Below are positions 28,163 to 37,148 of a stretch of DNA of 64,000 bases, piece after piece. The position numbers and the translations under genes are program-made. The DNA is from Bacteroidota bacterium (lineage in GTDB: Bacteria; Bacteroidota; Bacteroidia; Chitinophagales; LD1), in assembly GCA_947475165.1 (NCBI GenBank), contig CANJLD010000012.1, positions 61,686 to 125,685 of the forward strand, read 5' to 3'. The notes under the pieces are model-generated. The model was not told where the DNA came from. It saw only the letters and a program-made list of their open reading frames with translations, and did no database searches. Within the stretch, counting starts at the first letter, position 1, and the number at the start of each line of letters is the position of its first letter.

Positions 28163-29893
28163 TTGAATAATTCTGCTACCATACCCGAATTATTAACTCT
28201 GGCAAAAGCCAGCATGGCAGAAAACCCAACCACTGCTTCGCAAGCTTGCCAGCAAGCCATTGTATTAGCAAACACCAATGCCGATAAATCTGCCGAAGCA
28301 GATGCCCGCGATATTTTATCGAAACTTTTGTTTGCCGCTGGTAAAAAAGTGGAAGCCATTGAGCAAACTAAGCGGATAATTCTTTTGCGTGAATTTGTGG
28401 GCGAGTATGCTAAAGCCGCTGCTGCTCACAATAATTTAGGTATTTACCTCACTCACATAGCCGATTATCCCGCTGCTCTCGATAGTTATTTTCGGTCACT
28501 GCAAATTAAGGAAGAGCTAAACGATAAGCGGGGCATAGGCAACACGCTCATCAACATTGGCAGTATTTACCAGCGACTGAACAATACTACGCAGGAAATG
28601 AAAATGTATGAGCGATCTATGCAGATTGCCGAAGAAATTGACGACAAAAAATTACTGGCATACAATCACCTGAACTTAGGCGTGCTGCACATGAACTTAA
28701 AAGAATATGACAAAGCACTTACTTACCTAAGTAATATTGATGAAGTGCTTTATTCCTTTGGCGATAAACACAATGCGCTTAGCGCACTCAACAATCAGGG
28801 AATGTTATTTGTAAAGTTCCAGCAGTTTGATACAGCCCTTGAAAAATATAACCGTTGCCTTGAACTTTCTAAAGAAACCGGCAATATGCCCGGTATTATA
28901 AGTTCGCTTATCAATTTGGGCGAGTTAAAAACAGAACTGCAAAAATTTGAAGAAGCAAAGCAACATTTAGATGAAGCCGTTCAACTGGCGCAGGAACATT
29001 CGCTAAAATCTAATTTAAAAGATGCGCGGCTTTTTCTGTCAACTTATTACACCAACCAGCACGATTATAAAAATGCGTTAGAAGAATACCGCGAACATGT
29101 TAAACTGAATGAGGAACTGCTGAATACAGAAAGCCTGAAACAACTAGGCGAACTGCAACTGAAATACGAACTGGATAAAAAAGACCGCGAAGCAGAAATC
29201 AATCATCTCAAAAATGTAGAGCTGAAAGAAGCGCTCGACAAACTGCAATACGAAAAGAACCGCTCTGAAAATTTATTGCTCAACATTCTGCCCGAGGAAG
29301 TAGCCGAAGAATTAAAAGCCACCGGCACTGCCAAAGCAAAACTGTTTGAACAGGTAACCGTTATGTTTATTGATATAAAGAACTTTACCATCATCAGCCA
29401 AAAGCTTTCACCGGAACTGCTGGTGGCAGAAATAGATTTTCTCTTTCGCGGTTTCGATGAAATAACCAAACGTTACGAAGTAGAAAAAATAAAAACCATT
29501 GGCGATGCTTATATGTGCGCGGGCGGTCTGCCCGTTCCAGATTTAAACAATGCCGAAAATGTAGCCAACGCTGCCATCGAAATTTTGCGCTTTATGGAGC
29601 AGCTGAAATTGAAACGGATGACAGAACAAAAACCTTTCTTTGAAATTCGCCTTGGTATTAACACCGGTGCAGTGGTAGCCGGTATTGTTGGTTCATCTAA
29701 ATTTGCTTACGATATTTGGGGCGACACCGTAAACACAGCAGCGCGAATGGAGCAAACCGGTTAGGTAGGCAGAATAAATATTTCGGGCGATACGTATCTT
29801 TTACTCAAAGACAAATTCAACTGCACCTATCGCGGAAAAATAAATGCAAAAAACAAAGGCGAGATTGACATGTATTTTCTTACTTCTAAATAA
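28163..29893 (+). pseudogene. TPR-linked class III adenylate cyclase interrupted by an in-frame TAG at 29762-29764
   Basis: The reading frame from TTG 28163 encodes seven or so TPR repeats (residues about 40-345), a coiled coil (about 350-390) and a class III cyclase domain with both metal aspartates (D404 in FIDI and D448 in IGDAYM), K444, D517 (adenine-type pair), and N524/R528. Codon 534 is TAG, exactly where family members have a glutamate (RMEQTG-E-VGRINISG). The same frame continues for 42 clean codons (VGRINISGDTY to MYFLTSK) and ends at TAA 29891-29893. The lost tail contains the KG-containing strand that helps phosphate binding, so the 533-residue product is probably impaired. Either a recent nonsense mutation or a sequencing error. 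The peptidase gene starts 3 bp later. Confidence 0.9.
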
Positions 29894-29896
29894 ATC

Positions 29897-31495
29897 ATGG
29901 TTCAGAAAATAGCTGCGCTTCTTATTATTTCATTCATCTTCTCGCTTTCGGCACAAGCACAGAGCAAAACAAAAGCCAAGCCACCGCTACCAAAGCCAAG
30001 CGATGTTCCCGTAGCATACTCACGCGCCTTATGCAGCAGCCACGACCTTTGTGTAGATTCTATAGACCTTACTGTTTACATGCCACCGGTGGGTAATCAA
30101 TTCCGGCAGAACTCTTGCGCGGCTTGGGCATTAGGCTATGCCTGCCGCAGCTATTACAACTCCGATGGTTCACCAGGTTTTTTTACCAAAAGACCACCGG
30201 CACAAGATTCCAATATAGTATCACCGGCTTTTATTTATAATACATTAAACAACAAACGTTGGGATTCGGAACTTCAGCTTACAAACGCTATGCGGCTGAT
30301 GAAAGACACCGGTGCATGTTCCTATAAAAGTATGCCTTATACAAAAGGAGGCTTTAACACACCACCAAATGCCACGCAAATTCAGGAAGCCAAAAACTTT
30401 AAGATTGAAGCCTTCGGTCAACTGAACAAGGTTGCCATAATTGATGAAATACGCGGACAGCTTAGAAACAAACAACCGGTAATTGTAAACACGCAAGGTG
30501 CCAAATGCTATTTCGATGCCGGTGTAGATAAAGAGAGTAAAAAGAAATATTACGATAAAGCCAAGCATTACCTGCTGGATAATAATGCGCTCAACTGCAA
30601 AAAAACCGGTGGTCACGCCATTGTAATACTTGGTTTCGATGACCGGTACCAGGCTTTTAAGTTTATGAACTCCATGGGTACTGAATGGGGAAATAAAGGT
30701 TATGGTTGGATGAGTTACAATGTTGCCCCTAAAGTTATATGGGCAGCATACGTTATTAAACCGCGAAAGCAATTAAAGCCGCTGCCGTCAAAAGTAAAAC
30801 TAATGATGGACGCTCCGCCAAGAGCCACAGCTAAAGATGTTGAACACAATGAAGAATATGAACGCAAAATGGCAGAACTGCAAAAGCGAAAAGCAGAAAT
30901 AGAACGGGAAGAACGGAAGAAACAAAAAGAAGCACTAAGAGAAAATAGCACTCCTATCGACTCGCTTGAAAATGAGGAAGAAGAAAATTGGTTAACCAAA
31001 CTACGCAACCGGTTTACAGGAAAAGACGAAACATCAACACAAGCAGATTCTTCAACGGAAGAACCGGAAAGAGCAAACAGGTTCACTATACAATTAGAAA
31101 AAATAGAACAAACAGATACCAACACCTTCGACCTTAATTTAAACCTAGAAGTTTTAGACTGCGTATGCGACAGCTACCAGGTTATGGTGTTGCTTTATTG
31201 GGGCGATGTGCCGGACAGAAACAAAAAAGGAGCACCGGTATCAGCCTACAATCCCGATTACTCGTTAGCCAACGGACAAGCCGCCATAATTTTAGATAAA
31301 GAAGAGTTTGCGGGAATAGATTATTACTCCACAAAAGTAAGCATACCATTAGACCAAATTGCCATTCCCAAAAGCACTGTAATTAATGGTGTTTACACAA
31401 AAACACTCCACCGATTAGTAGCCGAGGCGGTTTGGTTCAATGACGACTTCGCTATAAAATCATGCAGCACCATTCCTATTGATGTGTATTATTAA
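29897..31495 (+). CDS. Papain-like (C1 family) cysteine peptidase with charged coiled-coil tail, exported
   Basis: The 532-residue protein has a signal peptide (residues 1-22, ending SAQAQ). Its papain fold runs from about residue 35 to 292, with oxyanion glutamine Q68, nucleophile C74 (QNSCAAWA), H240 in GGHAIVIL, and N258 in MNSMGTEWG. After the peptidase comes a Lys/Glu-rich coiled coil (about 312-352), an acidic linker, and a C-terminal beta-rich domain (about 395-530) ending with paired cysteines. It starts 3 bp after the cyclase frame ends, so the two are likely co-transcribed. Its convergent neighbour is cysQ. The substrate is unknown. Confidence 0.9.
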   Translation: MVQKIAALLIISFIFSLSAQAQSKTKAKPPLPKPSDVPVAYSRALCSSHDLCVDSIDLTVYMPPVGNQFRQNSCAAWALGYACRSYYNSDGSPGFFTKRPPAQDSNIVSPAFIYNTLNNKRWDSELQLTNAMRLMKDTGACSYKSMPYTKGGFNTPPNATQIQEAKNFKIEAFGQLNKVAIIDEIRGQLRNKQPVIVNTQGAKCYFDAGVDKESKKKYYDKAKHYLLDNNALNCKKTGGHAIVILGFDDRYQAFKFMNSMGTEWGNKGYGWMSYNVAPKVIWAAYVIKPRKQLKPLPSKVKLMMDAPPRATAKDVEHNEEYERKMAELQKRKAEIEREERKKQKEALRENSTPIDSLENEEEENWLTKLRNRFTGKDETSTQADSSTEEPERANRFTIQLEKIEQTDTNTFDLNLNLEVLDCVCDSYQVMVLLYWGDVPDRNKKGAPVSAYNPDYSLANGQAAIILDKEEFAGIDYYSTKVSIPLDQIAIPKSTVINGVYTKTLHRLVAEAVWFNDDFAIKSCSTIPIDVYY

Positions 31496-31520
31496 TTGTC
31501 TGTAGATGTTGGTCGCCTGA

Positions 31521-32300
31521 CTACTCCACAATAAAAAATGGATTCAGCAGACTTTTTTTATTGTAAACCAAAGGAAGTTTAGTTTCCCAATTAATTACAT
31601 TTTTACCGGCATACAAAGCCACGGCATGAGCCGCACCTGTGTCCCATTCCATAGTAGGTCCAAAGCGCGGATAAACATCAGCTACGCCTTCGGCTACCAA
31701 ACAAAATTTAAGCGAGCTACCCGATGAAAGAAAATCAACCTCCTTCCCTCCTGATTTAAGTTCTTCCACAAACTGCGAAGCCTCATCGCTAAGATGTGAA
31801 CGACTTGCTACAACTACTACCTTTTGTTTCTCTGAATAGTGCGTTGTATTTCTGATTTCTGATTTCTGATTTCCGATTTCCTGTTTGAACGAACCGATTC
31901 CCTTTACTCCACAATAAGTAACATTCTGAGCCGGAACATGCACCACTCCAATCACCGGCACACCATCTTCTATCAAAGCAATGTTCACGGTAAACTCACC
32001 ATTCTTTTTAATAAATTCTTTAGTGCCGTCAATCGGGTCAATCAGCCAAAAGCGTTTCCACTCTTCGCGCTCTGAATAAGGGGTCTGTTTAGTTTCTTCC
32101 GAGATAAATGGAATGTCGGGATAGTTTTTTTTTAATCCATCCAAGATTACCGCATTTGATTTTTTATCCGCTTCTGTTAGTGGCGACTTATCTTCTTTAA
32201 TCTCTACGGCAAAATCGCGGGCATAAATTTCCATAATAGCATCGCCTGCTTTTACTGCAATATCCAGCAGCGTTTCAATTTCAATCTCTTTGTATTTCAT
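31521..32300 (-). CDS. cysQ: 3'(2'),5'-bisphosphate nucleotidase CysQ
   Basis: This 260-residue inositol-monophosphatase-fold enzyme has metal motifs SEETK (E68, E69) and DPIDGTK (D88-K94), and the C-terminal WDTGAAHAVA. CysQ hydrolyses PAP from sulfate assimilation. ATG 32300 is chosen because it forms a 4-bp ATGA overlap with the rfbD stop, indicating translational coupling; an open frame runs on to 32339. A short insertion with the residues GNQKSEIRNT at about residues 146-155 comes from five tandem copies of a 7-bp unit and lies in a variable loop. Why it is in a rhamnose operon is unclear. Confidence 0.93.
   Translation of the reverse strand: MKYKEIEIETLLDIAVKAGDAIMEIYARDFAVEIKEDKSPLTEADKKSNAVILDGLKKNYPDIPFISEETKQTPYSEREEWKRFWLIDPIDGTKEFIKKNGEFTVNIALIEDGVPVIGVVHVPAQNVTYCGVKGIGSFKQEIGNQKSEIRNTTHYSEKQKVVVVASRSHLSDEASQFVEELKSGGKEVDFLSSGSSLKFCLVAEGVADVYPRFGPTMEWDTGAAHAVALYAGKNVINWETKLPLVYNKKSLLNPFFIVE
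31847..31881 (-). repeat. Heptanucleotide tandem repeat (5 x 7 bp) inside cysQ
   Basis: On the plus strand five units read TATTTCT, GATTTCT, GATTTCT, GATTTCC and GATTTCC. Because 7 is not a multiple of 3, gain or loss of one unit would frameshift cysQ. Confidence 0.9.
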
Positions 32301-33151
32301 TTTATCAGCGGAATACATTTTTCTAAACTCTCTCTCCAATGCGGAATCTCCAGCCCGAAAGTTTCTTTAATCTTCGCTTTGTTCAGCACGCTGTATTTAG
32401 GTCGCTCTGCCGGTGTAGGATATTGGCTGGTTTCTATCGGCAGTATTTTTGTTTTCAATCCGGCAATATCACGTATGGCAATGGCAAAATCATACCAACT
32501 TGCCACACCTTCGTTACTGTAATTATAAATACCGGGTTTCCATTCTTCGCTTCCTACAATCTTCAATACAACAGCAGCTAAGTCGCGCGCATAAGTGGGT
32601 GTGCCTATCTGGTCATAAATCACATTAAGTTGTTCGCGCTCTTTGCACAACTTCAAAATAGTTTTCACAAAATTATTTCCAAACGAAGAATACACCCATG
32701 AGGTGCGAATGAGAATTGTATCAGGATTATTTAGAAGCACCCGCTCCTCTCCTGCCAATTTACTTCCCCCATAAACCGATAGCGGATTCGATTTATCCTC
32801 TTCTTTATAAGGAACAGAATTAGTTCCATCAAAAATAAAATCAGTGCTGAAGTGAATAAATTTTGCATTCACCTGTTTGCACGCTGCTGCAAGATTACCT
32901 GCACCATTGGCATTCACTTTAAATGCAGTTTCCTTTTCCGTTTCAGCCTTATCTACTGCCGTATAAGCGGCGCAGTTTACTACAGCGGGGTATTTTTCTT
33001 TCGAAAAGAAATTGTTTACCGAATCTACATCTGTAATATCTAAATCATTGCGGTCAACAAAAACAAAGGAATGATTTTCTAACAGCGATGAAAGAAAGTT
33101 CAACTCTGTTCCTAATTGTCCGTGTGCACCGGTAACTAAAATTTTGTTCAT
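32297..33151 (-). CDS. rfbD: dTDP-4-dehydrorhamnose reductase RfbD
   Basis: This 284-residue short-chain reductase has the NAD(P) motif GAHGQLG at its start and a catalytic YxxxK in VYGGSKLAG, and it is the last step of dTDP-L-rhamnose synthesis. It overlaps rfbC upstream by the 4-bp ATGA and cysQ downstream in the same way, so rfbC, rfbD and cysQ form a tightly coupled operon. The product serves O-antigen or capsule building. The first two genes of the pathway (rfbA, rfbB) are not in this window. Confidence 0.96.
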   Translation of the reverse strand: MNKILVTGAHGQLGTELNFLSSLLENHSFVFVDRNDLDITDVDSVNNFFSKEKYPAVVNCAAYTAVDKAETEKETAFKVNANGAGNLAAACKQVNAKFIHFSTDFIFDGTNSVPYKEEDKSNPLSVYGGSKLAGEERVLLNNPDTILIRTSWVYSSFGNNFVKTILKLCKEREQLNVIYDQIGTPTYARDLAAVVLKIVGSEEWKPGIYNYSNEGVASWYDFAIAIRDIAGLKTKILPIETSQYPTPAERPKYSVLNKAKIKETFGLEIPHWRESLEKCIPLIK

Positions 33152-33708
33152 GGCTGAAATACAAAATTGTTAACGCAATCTTTAAATAGCTGAAGTACTT
33201 TGTCTTTATCTGAAACAATTGCTTCGTTCAAATTAATTCCCCAGTCAATATTCAATGCCGGGTCGTTATACATAATTCCGCCTTCGCTTTCTTTTGAATA
33301 AAAATTATCGCACTTGTACTGAAATATTACTGTTTCGCTAAGCACCGAAAAACCATGCGCAAATCCGCGCGGAATAAACAACTGCTTTTTGTTCTCACCA
33401 GTAAGCACTAAGGAGTATGATTTACCAAACGTAGGAGAACCTTTGCGAATGTCTAACACTACATCCAACACCTCTCCTTCTACTACCCGTACTAACTTAG
33501 CCTGAGCCATCGGGTTCAATTGATAATGTAACCCACGCAAAACTCCGCGTTGCGATTTCGATTCGTTATCCTGAACAAAATGCACATTAATGCCGGCATC
33601 ATGAAAACTCTGCTCGTTGAACACTTCAAAAAAATAACCCCGGCTGTCAGTAAATACTTTGGGTTCAAAAATTTTCAAGCCCGGAAAACCGGTTTCTATA
33701 AAATGCAT
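33148..33708 (-). CDS. rfbC: dTDP-4-dehydrorhamnose 3,5-epimerase RfbC
   Basis: The 186-residue cupin-fold epimerase has the conserved GVLRGLHYQ (catalytic His in the middle) and the KCDNFYSKESEGGI block with the active-site tyrosine. It converts dTDP-4-keto-6-deoxyglucose to its rhamno isomer before RfbD. ATG 33708 is only 3 bp downstream of the PHP-phosphatase stop codon, and the gene overlaps rfbD by 4 bp. It is complete, and the operon order PHP-rfbC-rfbD-cysQ is on the minus strand. Confidence 0.96.
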   Translation of the reverse strand: MHFIETGFPGLKIFEPKVFTDSRGYFFEVFNEQSFHDAGINVHFVQDNESKSQRGVLRGLHYQLNPMAQAKLVRVVEGEVLDVVLDIRKGSPTFGKSYSLVLTGENKKQLFIPRGFAHGFSVLSETVIFQYKCDNFYSKESEGGIMYNDPALNIDWGINLNEAIVSDKDKVLQLFKDCVNNFVFQP

Positions 33709-33711
33709 GAT

Positions 33712-34479
33712 TTATAATAATGTTTTGTTACGCAATTTATCTGAATTGAGAAGTTTTTCAAGATGTTTCGATTTCAAACATTCGCGTAGCATTTCAAACT
33801 GTGCCAGCGTATGTAAATCGCTGCTTACAAACTCCACCATACCTTCATCAATCATTTTTTCGGCAGTGTATCTTGCTTGTCCGCCATACTTGCCCACCAG
33901 CGAGCCGAGGTTAATTTGAAAGTAAACTCCACGGTCTTTAAAATCTCTGTAATGCGCAAAGCTATCCTCATAGTAATAAGGATAACGCTCGGGGTGCGCC
34001 AAAATTAAATTGTAACCCGACACCTGTAATTTGTAAACTGCATCTCCAGTGTTGGTTGGTTTGCTGAGATACGAAAGCTCCATCAGCACATAGTTTTTGC
34101 CAATGGTTAGCAAGTCTTTCCTTTCCAGTTTCTCCATAAAAAGCTCGTCCATATAATATTCAGCAGCGGCATCAAACTGAATATCTATACCATTCTTCTT
34201 AATGGCTTCGCGCACTACATCGCGCACTTGTAAAATCTTTTCATTGCTATTAATATAGCCATCTGCCATGCTATGCGGTGAGGCAATTACTTTTTTAATT
34301 CCTAAATCAGCAAAGTTGCGGAGCATCATTACAGAATCATCCAGCGTTTTTGCGCCATCATCAATACCAAACAAAACATGGTTGTGAAAATCAACTACCA
34401 TACCGCTGTAATCGGTGAGTGCCGAAGGCGATGCCTCTTCTTCTTTCTTAAACAGATTTAGAAAATTGTTGAACAACAC
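33712..34479 (-). CDS. CpsB/CapC-type PHP tyrosine phosphatase
   Basis: The 255-residue protein has the PHP metal-site motifs DFHNHVLFGIDDG, ASPHSMADG, LAHPERYPYY and SSDLHTLAQF. In CpsB/YwqE/CapC proteins these coordinate three metal ions for dephosphorylating the tyrosine-rich tail of a polysaccharide copolymerase kinase. It precedes rfbC by 3 bp, which fits a role in exopolysaccharide production. No cognate Wzc-like kinase gene lies within this window. Confidence 0.9.
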   Translation of the reverse strand: MLFNNFLNLFKKEEEASPSALTDYSGMVVDFHNHVLFGIDDGAKTLDDSVMMLRNFADLGIKKVIASPHSMADGYINSNEKILQVRDVVREAIKKNGIDIQFDAAAEYYMDELFMEKLERKDLLTIGKNYVLMELSYLSKPTNTGDAVYKLQVSGYNLILAHPERYPYYYEDSFAHYRDFKDRGVYFQINLGSLVGKYGGQARYTAEKMIDEGMVEFVSSDLHTLAQFEMLRECLKSKHLEKLLNSDKLRNKTLL

Positions 34480-34518
34480 GAAAAATTTCGGCTAAGATAT
34501 TCTTTTGAATAATTATTT

Positions 34519-34550
34519 GTCATGCAGCTATAGGATTGCTTCGCAATGAC
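34519..34550. repeat. Dispersed GTCAT...ATGAC intergenic repeat
   Basis: This 32-bp element begins GTCATGCAGCTATAGG and ends GCTTCGCAATGAC. The end section GCTTCGCAATGAC is a recurrent intergenic sequence in Bacteroidota as I recall it. It occurs once in this window, so repeat status is from general knowledge. Confidence 0.45.
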
Positions 34551-34561
34551 GGAGCAGGAGA

Positions 34562-35629
34562 TTACTGACAAATATTTCCGCTGTGATTTTTAAACCTGAG
34601 TCCGCGAGAAATAGCACTGCAAGCCAATGAGTCGAGACCGTTGTTGCTTAGCAACACGCTGTCTACCTGCTTAAAGTACCGGCTCGATAAAAGCCCAACG
34701 CCACCATCAATATTGGTATAAGGAGGAAGTGCTTCATTAGAAGCTAAACCACCTTGCGAATTTTTCGAGTTCATAAACTTTGCCAGCTCAGTGCCACCGG
34801 CAGCAAACTTAAACTGCATTCCTTTCTGCACACTAAATTCTCGATAAACATCAGGTGAAGCGGTCAAATGGTTAGCAAGAAACCCGAGGATATTATCGGA
34901 AGTAATTTCAAACGGAGTAACACTTCCACCACCATTGTAATCATACGCCAACGATTTGAACAGAAGGATATCTACAAACGTATCTTTCAGCAATGAATTA
35001 TCTAACTGCAAATATTCTCTATAATGAAAGCGAACCGTTAAATCATAAACTCCTGCATTCTCAGCAGCATTCCAAACCACCTTTGTAGATGAAGTGTTTT
35101 GCAAATTTATTTTAGCCGCTTTAGTTGGCACAAGAACCTGAAAATCTTTTACCAGCGTTACTCCGTTTATGCCATCAATCTTCTTGTTAGAAAAAGTGTA
35201 CCCGTTAGAAGTATTAGTCACTTCCAGTTTATAATTCTTAGTCGGGTCAAGCGGTGTATTGAAAGAGTATAGCCAGTTAGGTGTATTGGCAAAGGTTCCT
35301 GTTTCCTTTGGCAGACTTACAGTATTTCCATCTACTCTGTTCAAGGTAATACTTACCCCGCCTGAACTTCCGTTTGCGTTATAAGGAACAAACTTTACCG
35401 TCAAAACATCGGGGTAATAAACTGAATCTGGCACACCAGCAGCTATCAGCGCATTGCCATCAATCAAATATCCTTTTTGAATGCGGATATAACTCGTGTC
35501 GTCTTGCTGATTAAGTAAACCATACACAACCGGCACTTCTATATAATCGGCAGTAATATCAAAATCTTGTTTGCAACCGGTAAATAGGGTGATTAGCAAA
35601 ACAGCAATAAACGAATAAGTTACTTTCAT
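34562..35629 (-). CDS. Lipoprotein of unknown function (355 residues)
   Basis: The signal peptide ends LLITLFTGC, so the protein is lipidated at residue 19. The rest is beta-rich and rich in Asn/Thr/Ser with Ig-like alternation (about residues 30-225), followed by a segment with helices. I do not recognise a domain; related lipoproteins in this phylum are often surface-exposed and unassigned. It lies between a rhamnose operon and a beta-helix lipoprotein, both on the same strand. A TACTTTTG box is just upstream of ATG 35629, close enough for a very short or absent leader. Confidence 0.7.
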   Translation of the reverse strand: MKVTYSFIAVLLITLFTGCKQDFDITADYIEVPVVYGLLNQQDDTSYIRIQKGYLIDGNALIAAGVPDSVYYPDVLTVKFVPYNANGSSGGVSITLNRVDGNTVSLPKETGTFANTPNWLYSFNTPLDPTKNYKLEVTNTSNGYTFSNKKIDGINGVTLVKDFQVLVPTKAAKINLQNTSSTKVVWNAAENAGVYDLTVRFHYREYLQLDNSLLKDTFVDILLFKSLAYDYNGGGSVTPFEITSDNILGFLANHLTASPDVYREFSVQKGMQFKFAAGGTELAKFMNSKNSQGGLASNEALPPYTNIDGGVGLLSSRYFKQVDSVLLSNNGLDSLACSAISRGLRFKNHSGNICQ

Positions 35630-35637
35630 AGAGCGGG

Positions 35638-35645
35638 CAAAAGTA
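35638..35645 (-). promoter_or_regulatory. Possible -7 promoter box (TACTTTTG) close to the lipoprotein start
   Basis: The box fits TAnnTTTG and ends 8 bp before the ATG at 35629. If active it would give an almost leaderless mRNA. The close spacing makes this tentative. Confidence 0.35.
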
Positions 35646-35670
35646 TCAGAATTATCTACACGTAAAAACC

Positions 35671-35704
35671 AAAAAAGCCCCGCATTACGCAGAGCCTTTT
35701 TGGT
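35671..35704 (-). terminator. Rho-independent terminator for the beta-helix lipoprotein gene
   Basis: On the minus strand an A-run, GGCTCTGC, a GTAAT loop, and GCGGGGCT then six T form a stem of about 13 pairs including three G-U wobbles. It lies 22 bp beyond the stop codon at 35726. Confidence 0.8.
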
Positions 35705-35725
35705 TGAATCTTTAGCAGGAGATGT

Positions 35726-36952
35726 TTATTCTATGTGAACGTTTCCTTTCACATTGTTCGAGAAAACATTTCCTGAAATGATATCTGAATTGTATTCTGA
35801 ATGTGCGCCTTGAATATAAATTCCAATTGCCGCACTGTTGATGATAGTGCTGTTACGGATAGTAATGTTGCTTGAACCATCATCTTCAGTTACCACGCTA
35901 ATCATACCTTCTGCGCTGCTGCCGTTACTTGCACCGCCACCGCTGATAGTGCAGTATTCAATTTTGTTTTCGGTAGAAGCTGATGAACGGAAACGAATAG
36001 TATTCCACATACCGGTTCCGTTGTAAATGGCTGCAATTGAAATTGGATTAGCTGCTGTGCCTACTGCGCTGAAAGCACCCATACCGGTTGTTCCATCAAT
36101 AATAATTTCGGAACCGTTATCAATGTAAACACGGCTGCCTGCTGCTATGCTGAATTTGTTACCGGCTACAATTGTTCCGCTTACTAAAAACGATTCGTTC
36201 AGTTTCTTTAAAATTATTGCTTTAGTAATAGTAGCAGCACCATCACCGGTTACTTTAATAAACTCTTTACCATTGTTTACCATTTGATTTCCGTCAGCCA
36301 TGTTTACCGCATCTGTAATGTGCATACTTACCGGATGTGCCGAGTTAGTATGAATTTTATTTCCTGTAAAACCGTTTACTCTTGAACCTTCTGAAATAAC
36401 CACACCATCCGTTCCGCTGGCAGTAATTTCGCTTTGGCTAATTTCTACTTCACCGGTGTTTGTTCCTGAACCAACAATAATGTTACCGCTACCAAAACTG
36501 TTGGCAGCACCACCGTGCTCAATTTTGCAATAAGAGATAACGTTTCTTGCGCTTTTACCTAAAACAGTAATTCCTTTCCATGCGCTGCGCTTGCCGCTTT
36601 CTGAAGTAAACAAAATCAGATTTCCGTTAGTTCCGATAGCAGTTAAATAACCTTCCCCATTTACCTGAATACCTGCACCATCTTTAAACATAATAGTAAC
36701 ACCTGGCTTAATAGTAAGGCCGGCATTAAGTTGAATATTATTTGAAACAGTATAATCAACGCCATTTACACGGTCTTCTAAAACCATGTCAGTGCTGATA
36801 GTGCTGATATCTAATGCTTGCGATTGACTGCTTTCATTTCTGTAAGCCATAATATTATTAGGAGTAACATCTTCGTTTTTACTGCAAGAGCTAAAAAGCA
36901 TAAGTCCTGCGGCAACAACTGTAAGTTTAGAGAAGATTGAATTCGTTTTCAT
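35726..36952 (-). CDS. Right-handed parallel beta-helix lipoprotein
   Basis: The protein has 408 residues with lipid signal MKTNSIFSKLTVVAAGLMLFSSC (cleavage before Cys 23). Residues from about 75 onward are made of short repeated turns typical of parallel beta-helix (pectate-lyase-like) folds: GLTIKPGVTIMFKDGAGI, then repeated asparagine and glycine turns such as NTNTGEVEISQSEI and SSNITIRNSTIIN. Such domains often bind or cut polysaccharide, but I see no catalytic motif. Its terminator hairpin lies downstream, so it is its own transcript; the unknown lipoprotein gene follows after that. Confidence 0.75.
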   Translation of the reverse strand: MKTNSIFSKLTVVAAGLMLFSSCSKNEDVTPNNIMAYRNESSQSQALDISTISTDMVLEDRVNGVDYTVSNNIQLNAGLTIKPGVTIMFKDGAGIQVNGEGYLTAIGTNGNLILFTSESGKRSAWKGITVLGKSARNVISYCKIEHGGAANSFGSGNIIVGSGTNTGEVEISQSEITASGTDGVVISEGSRVNGFTGNKIHTNSAHPVSMHITDAVNMADGNQMVNNGKEFIKVTGDGAATITKAIILKKLNESFLVSGTIVAGNKFSIAAGSRVYIDNGSEIIIDGTTGMGAFSAVGTAANPISIAAIYNGTGMWNTIRFRSSASTENKIEYCTISGGGASNGSSAEGMISVVTEDDGSSNITIRNSTIINSAAIGIYIQGAHSEYNSDIISGNVFSNNVKGNVHIE

Positions 36953-37089
36953 AGAGGTAATTGATTTCTTACCTCTCTCTTACGCCTTCGTTTTCGAAAT
37001 GTTACAGACTATCCAGCAAAATACAAGGAGAAATTTGTATGATTAATATCCATGTAAGAGAAATTTTGTACATAATGACGATATGCCAT

Positions 37090-37126
37090 AAAAAAAGCAA
37101 CCGGATGAAAACATCTGGTTGCTTTA
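37090..37126 (-). terminator. Strong hairpin terminator for the M43 metalloprotease gene
   Basis: The minus-strand stem GCAACCAGATG pairs with CATCCGGTTGC (one G-U) around TTTT, followed by seven T. It starts 23 bp beyond the stop codon at 37149. Confidence 0.9.
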
Positions 37127-37148
37127 AACTAAAACGAACAAGGTTAGT

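Noticed and set aside
29762..29764. TAG as a sense codon (amber recoding)
   Set aside because: Other genes of the window end at TAG with no homology beyond it, for example the ASPIC protein, the NfeD protein, kdsB and the giant adhesin.
34519..34550. Hairpin terminator for the unknown lipoprotein gene region
   Set aside because: It lies upstream of the PHP gene start and downstream of the lipoprotein stop by only a few bases, but lacks a continuous stem and a T-run; it is better seen as a dispersed repeat.
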